Positions 55,300 to 64,000 of a stretch of DNA of 64,000 nucleotides are shown here, one piece after another. How positions within the stretch are numbered: position 1 is the first letter of the stretch; the number at the start of each line of letters is the position of its first letter. Below the pieces are notes generated by a model. That model made no database searches and was not told where the DNA came from. It was given only the letters and a program-made list of their open reading frames with translations. Source of the stretch: Seminavis robusta (taxonomy: Eukaryota; Bacillariophyta; Bacillariophyceae; Naviculales; Naviculaceae); NCBI GenBank assembly GCA_903772945.1, contig CAICTM010000108.1:55339-119338 (forward strand), in the 5' to 3' direction. Position numbers and translations under genes: made by a program.

Positions 55300-56200
55300 C
55301 GTTGGCGACGTTCCTTAATGTATTTTCGGGTTTGCTCTGAAAACGGATGTGGTGAATCTTGTCAGATTGACGCGCGTAACGTTGCGACGAGTCCATGTTC
55401 ATTCCGGAGAGTTTCTCGACCTCTCGCGGGACTCACGTTTTCTGTCCATGACAACCGGTCTTGGATACTGGGTAACCCCAGTCTGTTTCAGAACGATGGT
55501 TACTCCTCTGCTGTCTTGAGCAGCCCTTGTAGTTCATTGGTCCAATGAATCCACGAAGTTCCTTCCTTTTGGAAGAGCGATAGCTTGGATCGCATCTATT
55601 ATCTTTTAGTTAAAGGTTGGATTCCTCTCGAGTAGTCCAATTGTCTAGTACTCAAGTTCTTCCTTTCAGTAAGGCCTTGGTAGTGTTGATTTAAATCCGA
55701 CTTCTTGAAGTCTTTGGAAAATTTCATCTAACTATTCAACGTATCCACCAGATCGGCGTCAGTTAGGATGAGTCAATCATCAATGATAGCAGGGACATTT
55801 CCTAAGTCATCATGCGTGTTTCATCTTCTTTGGAAGATGTCGGGACTATTACATAGGCCATTGGCAACCTCTGTACTCGTGCTTTCCCCACGGGAGTACG
55901 ATGTACAGTGTTGCTTCGAGTGAGGTGACAGCTCGATGTGATATGCCCATGTTCAGGTCTAGACTAGTAGCGTACTTAATCCATCTAGATTCAAGAGCAT
56001 GTCCTTGATTTTTGGGATAGGATAAGCTTCGCTTGATCCTTTTGTTCAGTTCCGGAAATCAGAATGAATCGTACAGATCCATCTTCTTGGGAATGATAAA
56101 GTTGTGCCGCCCACCGGAACGATTCACCTTCTTGAGTACTCCTGCCCTCGCAGAGACGTTCAACTCCATCTTAAGAGTGTTGTATGGACCGTGGATAGGT
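55300..56200 (-). pseudogene. Ty3/gypsy reverse transcriptase remnant
   Basis: Minus-strand fragments in shifted frames follow the RT order: GVLKKVNRS and FIIPKK, ELNKRIKR, PIPKIKDMLLNLDG, KYATSLDLNMG, LPWGKHEY, LCNSPDIFQ, IDD at 55776-55784 (Tyr of YIDD lost) and LRGFIGPMNYY. At least six frameshifts or stops interrupt them. Enzyme activity is excluded. Confidence 0.85.
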
Positions 56201-56399
56201 GAGCCCTAGTATAATAGGATTTAGCGTCGGAGAAGTTCTACTTCGTAGTCGTCCATTTGCAACTCTCCAAGTACCTTCGACTGGGTCGAAGCACTTGGTT
56301 GAAAAGGCATGAGGCAGTTCTTGCTCTTCCTTATTTAACTGATTTCGACTCTGCACATCTGCCTTAAGTCAGTTTGTTCTTATGTCGCATCAAGAATCT

Positions 56400-56800
56400 T
56401 CTTGAGACTATCTGCACTGTCGTTGACGGCGCAGATCAGGAATGGAGAAGTTTCTTCTCCATCGGTATTGCCATCTTTCGCAGGAAAATATGCTGTTCCA
56501 CTCATGACATGGTAGTGAAATCAAACTGTTTCTTAGGTCGAGAGAGTGTCTGTCTATGATCATGTCATGCGCCCCCAAGTCTTGGTGACGTGTAAATTCC
56601 ATTCATAATTCTATATCGGGAACTCAGGAATCATGAGTGTGCCCTCACTCTTCGTGGGGTTTCAATTCCTTCAAGAAGCATCCTAATGTTTGGACGCCCC
56701 ATGATCTTCATGAGTAAAACTCTTAGCATGAGTTTGAGAATTAAAGTTCCGGATGTTCCTGTATCCAGTAAGCAACAGAGTAAACGGGTTTTTGTTTCCC
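56400..56800 (-). pseudogene. Ty3/gypsy aspartic protease remnant
   Basis: The active-site motif DTGTSGTLILK is intact at 56733-56765 on the minus strand. Farther along, AHDMIIDRHSLDLRNSLISL resembles the conserved DMIIGRDLL segment. The frame shifts between the two. Retroelement proteases process the Gag-Pol polyprotein. Confidence 0.8.
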
Positions 56801-56999
56801 TTTCTCTCGTCTGTTAAACCTAACATAGACGATAGTGTTTTCTGAGGTTTGTACTTGCAACGTTGAGACAGTTGATATGGCCATGAGTAAGTTAACAGAT
56901 GCTGAGACAGGATCTCGTCAGTGTCTAGATATAGATCAGTAGACATATGCAGCATACATAGTGCTCTCAACTAGACACTGATTTGATCGAGACTGCATC

Positions 57000-58756
57000 T
57001 AAGTTCGATCGAAACTAAAATCTTTGCTGGTTCACTCATATGTAGTGAGTATCTTCTATCACACTACGTTCGGAGAAAATACGGAACGTGGTACAGTACT
57101 TAGAGGGGAGCGAATTAAAATCACATGCGTCTAAATCTCAGGGACGGATGATTCACCCATACTATTATAAGATTAGGCAAAGATCCGAGAGATACGGCAC
57201 AGCGCCGGTTAAGTCAAACGGCAAGAAAACAATTCTTCTTGTCACATCATGCTTGGAATCGGACTCCAACAGAGCGAGTCGTAGCCTCAGAGTTTGTAAG
57301 GATACGTCCGACTTGCGCTAGCAAACTCATGCGTTGCATCACTTTTCTTCCATTATGCGAACTACCTGTGACCGCCAGCGTCTGGAAAACTTTCTTCGTG
57401 GACAGAGTGTCTTCTGTGCTAGTAACTTCGGCGTCGAGCGGACTGCGTTTCCAAGTCTTTTCTTGTTGTACGCTGGCATGTTATCGTTGTCAGACGAGGA
57501 CCTGACCATTGGATATGAGCTTCTCAAGTCCAGTGACAGTCCGTCCGTGTTTGTGTGATGTGGGACTCGGGTAAGTATGCACACCATTATTTCTATCGTG
57601 TGAAGAAAGTGTGTCGTCTGTTGCGAGCTAACTTCATCGTAACTTCTGCAGGTGCGCTGCGAGAGCCACTTGTAAGCTTGGCAATCACGACCGTCAAAGT
57701 CCTTCGGGCATTCCATACGTCGCGAGAAACTCACAATGGTTCTCCGATAGGCAGCTGCAGAAAGACCGCGAAAGCAGTAGTCAAGTCGTTCAATTTCACT
57801 CATTAACACACGAGCGTGAGAATACCAGGAAAATCAATGTCGAGATAGAACTCGCACGAGTGTTAAACGTATGGTTGGGTCGAAACTGGCAGAACGAGAA
57901 ATTCATCGGGCGAATCATCCCGATGGACAACGACTAAAGCTGTGACATCATAGCACTCGTAGTTACTCGATATCCAAGCACAGCGCTTACGCATCTCAGC
58001 GAGCGACATAGAAGCGTCTTATCCTGCTTTTCAAGAGCAGGTAAGGTGACATGAAACCAGCATCTCGGATACACACCAAGGACTTTAGACTGTCTACAGA
58101 GAAGGTGCAAGATGTCAGCTAGTCACAAATAGCAGCTAAGATTGACTCCCGTTCACAGCGCCGGAAAACGTACGTGAAAACGCTTCGGCTCTCTTACGCC
58201 GCCACGTTATGATCACCGCGTCGAGCATCAGCGTGACTGACCAATCCGGCTCAAAGGCACCAGGCCAAACGTATTTCACGATGCCGGCAATCTAGATCGT
58301 AGACTCTTGCAGCGACTGAAGCAAGCAGATGTCAGACTCACCTGGAGTACGTATGCTGTGATCGCGCCAGGTAGTAGCAATGGCCGCCAGATTCCGACGA
58401 AGAGCTCTCATCACGTCCAGTCCCACTTGAAGGTCTGAGCGTGGAGTCACAGATACCATCTGATGCATTTAGGACCCTTGAAGCGTACTCTAGCGGCGCT
58501 GTTAGTCAATCTATCAGCGAACAGATGCGATAGTCTCAGTAGGATGTGGAGGGAGCGGAGAAAACCTCGACTTCGCGAGCGAAGTAGCCGATGCGGAGAG
58601 GCTCGCATCAGAGGAAGGAGAGAATAAGTTTGTCCGCGCAGTGAACTTAGCACGCGTAAGCGGAAGAGTACGCGTCTTTTGGCAATCGTTGCGATGGTGG
58701 AGCGAAATCACGGACCCTGGGATAGCATGAAGCATTGCCTTAGTTATAGCAAAAAA
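57000..58756 (-). other. expected gag part of the gypsy element, not recognisable
   Basis: Between the protease remnant and LTR B. The longest minus frame (57339-57809, 156 codons) shows no zinc knuckle or other Gag landmark. Stops are frequent in all frames. Confidence 0.4.
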
Positions 58757-59355
58757 TGCACTAACTGGTAAAAGCTCTAGGTGCTACAAGATCTTCGAGT
58801 GTTTTCGAATATCTTCTTGAGAGAGAAAAGTATATAGTTACTGAAAGGAAGATCTAGAGAAAGAACTATGAAGTAGAATCAAACGAGGAGAGAGTCGCAC
58901 AAATACGAACTAGGTAATCGTCAGATCCGAAACTCCAAAAAATATCACGCGGAGACAGACTGCTAGATTGATAGTCGTATACGAATAGGTTGAGCGGTGA
59001 GCAATCTCTATCTTCAACTACCACGGAGTTCACGCAGAACGGAACGCGTGGATGATTCGTCTAGCATTTATATCACATAACGTAGACAGTGGAAACTACC
59101 CTCCCACCTCATCTACAAATAATTCTAGGCGAGCGTACTGCTTTCAGCCACCATCGACCTCACTCGAACAACACTGTTACCATCCGTACTCGTCTCGAAA
59201 AGGGAAAGACTCACGGTTATGAGAACCCTGTTCTACAAATGACTATAAGTCACGAGCTGATAGAGCACTCCACGAATCTATGGGGGAGTCGAACACTCAT
59301 TCCCTAGTCTAAAGGAATACGATGTCGCGAATAAGGCTAGGAGCCGCGTATTGCA
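58757..59355 (-). repeat. LTR copy B (Ty3/gypsy element, 5' LTR)
   Basis: Bounded by TGCA at 58757-58760 and 59352-59355. Starts on the minus strand TGCAATACGCGGC and ends TAGTGCA, as in copy A. It is about 170 bases longer than A through insertions or deletions. Its outer flank does not share the segment that adjoins A and C, which fits a 5' LTR. Confidence 0.6.
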
Positions 59356-60075
59356 TTCCATATAGGTATTAGAGTGAAAAATATCAGCATAGAGAGCACA
59401 CATTGCTACTAATTAGACTAGACTTAGGAGAAATTGCGTTCTCGCAATATAGAGATGCCAGATTACCGAATAGATTGATAGGGAGATCGATACCATATTG
59501 CAAACTGTATTTTATCCCACTTAGATCATCGACGCGAACTGGGTGGCTTATGTCACGGTAGATCGATCAGCCGTTGTATAGAAGATAGTGAAGACTTGAT
59601 TCCGTTGTATAAAGTCAAAGAAAAAAGGACCATTCAATGACAGGAAAAGCAAAGATTGTAAGATCAAGCGGTTTAAAAATCAACAACTTCTCGACTCATT
59701 ACGGCCGTTTCTCCCTCGAAAAGTTGTTAGGAAGAACGGAAAAACGTTTAAGAGTAGGATCTAGACAGAACACTGTATGGAGAGAAGGATATCTTAGCGA
59801 GACGATCAGAGGCGAAGGTAATGCCGACCACCTTTAACATAATTATAACACAGGAGGATTCCAAGCCTATGTATATGCGTATCGGGCTATGCGCACCTAC
59901 ATGCTTCCCTTTAAGTTTTAGCTCTCTCCAGGTGACTCTAATGTACAACTAACGAGCCATGCGGAGCTCAACCGGATACGACTGGTGTGAGAACTATACA
60001 TTGCGACCAATTGCAGGGTCCACCTCTCCACTGAGCCAGTTTAGCCGAAACTAAACTCTGAGGCTACGTGTCACT
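59356..60075. other. spacer between LTR copies B and C
   Basis: About 720 bp, no gene or clear repeat seen. Confidence 0.4.
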
Positions 60076-60699
60076 TGACGCTCACAACAAAGCTGAGGTG
60101 TACAGACAGATCGTTTCGACAGTGTGAAGTGAGTTTTGATAAAGACGAACTGAAAAAGTTCATGAGAGATGTTAGCACAAGGTGGCTAAAAGACACAACT
60201 AATACAACGAGAGAGTAGGTTGATCATCAACGGGATCGTAGTAATATCCTCGGCTCACTAGTCCCATGCGGGAAACGCAGAGCTATCTAATGGCATGTGT
60301 AGGACCTGGATAAGAAGAGGCGTGAGTCTTGGCGGCCGTAAGCAGTTAATACTACGTAGTGTCGCATCCAGGCATCCAACACACGGAAGCGCACTCGTGG
60401 AAAAGATCTACTGTGCTACTGTACTGATCCTAGTGAGCCAGATGGAAGGTACTTTTTCCAACGCTGGCTAACATGAGTCCTAGACGCGGTATGTTATTCA
60501 TCATATCGTCACCTAGTATGGACCAGAGCGGTCCATTGAGACAGAAAAGCGCATGTTTCCACCAACAAATTGATCTCACTTCACGAGAGACTGTCAGTCA
60601 TTCCAAAAGGACAAGATAACCGCGGAAATACACTCACAACCCTCATCTATAGGAGAGTGCAACGAGGTTCGCGAATAAGGCTAAGAGCCGTGTATTGCA
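60076..60699 (-). repeat. LTR copy C (second gypsy element, 3' LTR)
   Basis: The high end TGCA at 60696-60699 is clear. The low end is estimated near 60076 by alignment with copy B, as the terminal word has decayed. The adjoining 60700-60905 matches the sequence beside LTR A, so this marks the 3' end of a second element in the same orientation. Confidence 0.6.
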
Positions 60700-60905
60700 T
60701 TCGCCCTGACAAGGGTCACGGAGGCCACGACATCAGTCGGACAAGGAGAACATATGAATTAAGTGGGGCACTTCCGAGATTTGGATGTAGACATGTCTCG
60801 CACGATGGCAATCCTACAAGGGGATCAGCCTTTATGGGTGTAATACCTTTTTTCCAAGTCTGGTAGACTGTGCCGCCTGCGGTAGCAAGTCGTGCAAGTC
60901 CCAAC
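60700..60905 (-). repeat. 3' internal segment of the gypsy element, copy 2
   Basis: Matches 54923-55140. Minus-strand frame 60716-61144 is open across it but contains no family motif I can trust. Confidence 0.65.
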
Positions 60906-63900
60906 GTCACAGTGCGCAACATTGTACCACAATATGTTTTTTTCACCCTGAAATTATAGATCAAGGGAATGACTTGACTCGACCGTCGGTAGCGGATCAC
61001 TGTCCTAATAGGTGTATATAGGACCTTGATGTACTCATTCGAAACGTACCAGTAAAGCCACCGGGTACTTGCGGTGCTTATAGAGATGGTACTCAGCCAG
61101 ACGTCGAAATCATCCACACACGTGGACCATATACTCCTTGACATTTATTAGGCTGAGAGCAGACCGAGTCGGAAACTAAACAAGGCACTGAGTAACGGCT
61201 CCCGAACCGCATTCGCGCGATTCTCCCTGTCGTTTTTTGTGTTGGATTACCCGGTGCGTATGGCGACGTCTATTCGCTTAATGTACTTCCAGTGCTGGCA
61301 TTCAGAGTACCACCGGACAGTCTTGTCGAAATACGGCGTCACGATTCGGAACGAGCGAAAGCCATAGCGCGATGTGAGCCTGCTAGCAACCCGCTAGAGT
61401 TAATGCAAATCAGGTCACGGCAATTCTCTCAATTGCTCTAAGAGAGCGAATATCTGCCCGATCAGGGAGTCTGACCATCCCAGAGCCACATTACTACGAG
61501 GTCTGAATCTTATGCAACTTTGCATCTCGGTTTGAGGAGAACTAGGCGCATCCAACGTTCTCGTTATGCTTTATGAATGAGCACTTGCTCCGCACTTGTC
61601 ACGGCCACTTGAAGAGATAAAGTGCCTCGAGGGTGCCCGTTCTCGACTGAGCGCTAGCTTGAGGAGCTTTGCGAGAAGTCCGAATTCAGTCGCGCGGCAG
61701 ATGTCTTATCGCACCAATATCTCGCGAGGCGGAGACTTCTTAAAGCCTCCTCTTAATTCGCACGATAAACCTTCAGCAGAGCCAGTCCTAGAATAAGGCG
61801 TTTGAGAGTTGTACAGACAGGTTCTGTCTATGACTGGAGATTGGCACTTCGTCTGCTGCCTGCGAGCAGATGATACTACTTGCAAGTCTCGAGATACGCA
61901 GACCAGGATTAGCGGTATTCTCAAAATTGACACTGTAGTATCAGTACTGGTCGATGAAGTGCTAATAGTGCAGAACGAATTCGTTTTGCTTAAGGATTTT
62001 AGCTGGCGTGCGGCGAGCGTATTGGTCACACAGCGAGCTATCATCAGAAGTTAACAATGTCACCTATAAAGAGCGATATCCTCTCACCACAAGCGTTGCC
62101 GTTAATTTCGCGTCATCGCGCATAGAGTAGTCTATGGGATGGACAGCAATTTGCTACCACGCTTACGCGTCTTGGGTTTGTCCATCTGGCAGCCCTGGCG
62201 AACACACCTACTAGCTCTAGATCACAACAACTCTACAGTCGGCTGCCGACAGGTTCTCATGGAGCGCATCTGACGTACTCCTTTTGTACATTGGTGAGGG
62301 GATTTTCTCGGTCTCCTGAGTTGGTAAGATTAGAGTTTCTGTGCTTGCAATAAGGCTCTCGTCAAAGGAAATTCTAGCATTTCAGCACAAAACTCACGGT
62401 AAATCTATTCCAAAACTCTACGCATAACTCGAAATGGTATTTACGCATCTACTGAAACGATTATGATCGTCCTACAAACTAGCCTTTACTTATAGAGTGC
62501 GTAGAACTGTATCGCCCATCTGAGGAGTATATAGCATTGCTTTTGCGTATCTTGCTTGAAAAACATTGTGCTGACGGACACGTTCTTGATATCGTTGTCG
62601 CTTTTCTGAAGATGTCGATCTCGGGGAAGAGAGAGGGAATCTCGCTAGGGAGTCCTCTCAACTGCTAGCCGAGTTCGAGCTTACCTGATCGGCATTGGTC
62701 GCTGGTCCGGTCCCTCACTTATTAATCTGGATAAATCGCGTTTGCTCTCGCCGACAGAATACGCTTAATGTCCTTTCCGACAACGCAATAGCGAGCACGA
62801 TGTTCTCCTGTGGTCGCTCCCAATGAGTTATTAGCCGTAGTAGCTTCCACCTAACCGTAGTTCTTCCACAGAATAAGAAACGGCACATGGTCTGTAGGTT
62901 ATGCTCAAAGGCAACACAAACTTAGGGGCATCTCCACGCCTAAAGATAAATAGATGTACTAATCAGACACGAACTAGTTAAAGTGTCCTGACTTACTCTC
63001 ATAGAATTACGTAAGCTCTCATATAGCTGGTCCACTTCTATGTATTCTTCCCTTGGTCGATTTGATCAAGCTTTCACACAGGTATCACAATACGATACCG
63101 AAAGGGGTGACCGAGAGAGAATGGAGCTCTGATTAAAACACTCCTCGTCAAGGCTTAACTAGCAAGTATCTAGAGAATCATCACTGATGCTGCGACTATT
63201 GGTTGCAGGATCCCTACTCCTATAGCGAGAATCTCGGGGTATGAGAACCGCACCTACATCTCTGCCAGAGTTCGAGTCTACAGGGTCAAAAATCAATGCA
63301 TATTGTTAGAGTAAAATGCTGAGAAACTGCCACATAGAACTCCACCGAGACCATTAAGAGCGATACTTGCTTTTTGCTGTCAGTAGCTCTCTTGCTTTTC
63401 TGCTTTTTGAAGGGAGTCCGTCTGTGGAACGAATAGATCTACTCGTCAACCTTAGCACTGGTTCTTCACCATATGCACTGGAACAGTTTTTTGTTGGCTC
63501 GCACCTGCGTCGGTAGACTCAGTAGGCTTGTCGGAATAACGACTGTGCGAGAAGGGCTGCTTCATGCGCATGAGAAAATAGCTAACCACATTCTGCTCTA
63601 GAGTCAAGTGGTAGGGGAGCGATATGGCTGCTATAGCGCTAGAAGATCGACACGTCATGAAGAACGCACGAATGGACGAGCACTGCCCTGTGAGTGTTAG
63701 CACGCCACTCCTTCGCTTCAGGATCGCAGCAATTGCGCAGTCTCGGTCAGAGTTGAGCTGGCCCGAGTTGACTTGAATGTTGCAAATGTGAGTCTCCAGA
63801 ACCGCGAACAACTGGTGAGAAATGTTTCTGGGATCGCTTAAGTTGAACCCGTGTATGGGAAGTTCCTGTCGCTTGGTATTGCTGTAGCTGGAAGCTAGGA

Positions 63901-64000
63901 AGTTCCGGCTGCATTCTCGTGGACTCAAACTGTGCTCTTGACTGGCGGTGTAGACTGAACTGGAAATCGATATGCCATGGTCTCCATCGCCAATGATGTG
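60906..64000. other. gene desert, probably decayed retroelement body
   Basis: About 3.1 kb in which stops are dense in all six frames. Position next to LTR C suggests a decayed second element running rightward out of the window, but I could not match its coding parts. The longest frame, 63452-63928 minus, has no recognisable features. Confidence 0.4.

Larger units (their letters stand above)
54491..59355 (-). mobile_element. degenerate Ty3/gypsy LTR retrotransposon
   Basis: Running 5' to 3' on the minus strand: LTR B (59355-58757), an unassigned internal part (gag expected), protease remnant (about 56800-56400), reverse-transcriptase remnant (about 56200-55300), a short 3' internal segment, LTR A (54922-54491). 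Each coding part is broken by stops and frameshifts. Integrase is not recognisable and the space left for RNase H and integrase is too small, so much of it has been deleted. No target-site duplication is visible at the outer ends, so pairing of LTRs A and B is inferred from order and spacing. Confidence 0.65.

Noticed and set aside
57339-57809. 156-codon minus frame proposed as Gag
   Set aside because: No zinc knuckle, capsid-like pattern or continuity with neighbouring frames.
62670-63280. GTTCGAG words resembling a tRNA B box
   Set aside because: No matching A box or cloverleaf arms could be formed around them.
63452-63928. 158-codon minus frame at the right end
   Set aside because: Composition and motif content look like chance in a stop-rich region.
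54300-64000. CRISPR array, rRNA or other RNA genes
   Set aside because: No regularly spaced repeats or conserved rRNA stretches were seen here or elsewhere in the window.

Overview
The window looks like nuclear DNA from a photosynthetic stramenopile, most likely a pennate diatom. This is inference. The genes are widely spaced and carry few, short introns (about 67-160 bp) with GT-AG borders. Two secretory leaders contain an alanine-phenylalanine cleavage context of the kind used for plastid import in diatoms. The gene mix is eukaryotic: Ski3, FTO, mitochondrial IF-3, CRAL-TRIO, TLC-like, patatin-like and sugar-transporter proteins. Splice sites were read by eye; where paralogues exist they confirm the exon joins.

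Layout. 0-4.8 kb: a frameshifted sugar-nucleotide transferase relic (minus strand) and a long imperfect hairpin near 3.9 kb. 4.8-10.9 kb: a coiled-coil protein with six WEKPxW repeats, an unknown protein with a leader exon, mitochondrial IF-3, and a small plastid-type membrane protein. 11.0-14.5 kb: an apparently intact Crypton-type tyrosine recombinase (852 aa after splicing), with shared short motifs on both flanks and a minisatellite downstream. 14.9-22.2 kb: two CRAL-TRIO (Sec14-like) paralogues around a TPR-like gene and a gene-poor, repeat-rich stretch. 22.6-28.4 kb: a three-exon Ski3/TTC37 gene divergent from a plastid-type glutaredoxin. 28.7-36.3 kb: a TLC-like membrane protein, a patatin-like hydrolase, three tracts of TACGTA-rich repeat, and a small secreted protein. 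36.7-39.2 kb: a SAM-GAF-cyclase-cyclase protein with an N-myristoylation signal. 39.9-46.4 kb: a tandem array of three MFS sugar-transporter paralogues, the first with a 15-nt micro-exon, followed by a 368-bp tandem duplication. 47.1-52.4 kb: an FTO-family dioxygenase divergent from a J-domain protein, a decayed J-domain copy, and a protein with ten RRx(S/T)-type sites. 54.5-64 kb: decayed Ty3/gypsy LTR elements on the minus strand with three related LTRs and recognisable protease and reverse-transcriptase remnants, then a gene desert.

The genes do not form one pathway. The most notable items are the intact Crypton-like recombinase, the paralogue-supported micro-exon, the tandem cyclase-homology protein that appears to lack a metal-binding aspartate, the phosphosite-repeat protein, and the hairpin at 3.9 kb. 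I found no evidence for a multi-gene undescribed system. The 9.5 kb at the right end has no intact gene that I can support.
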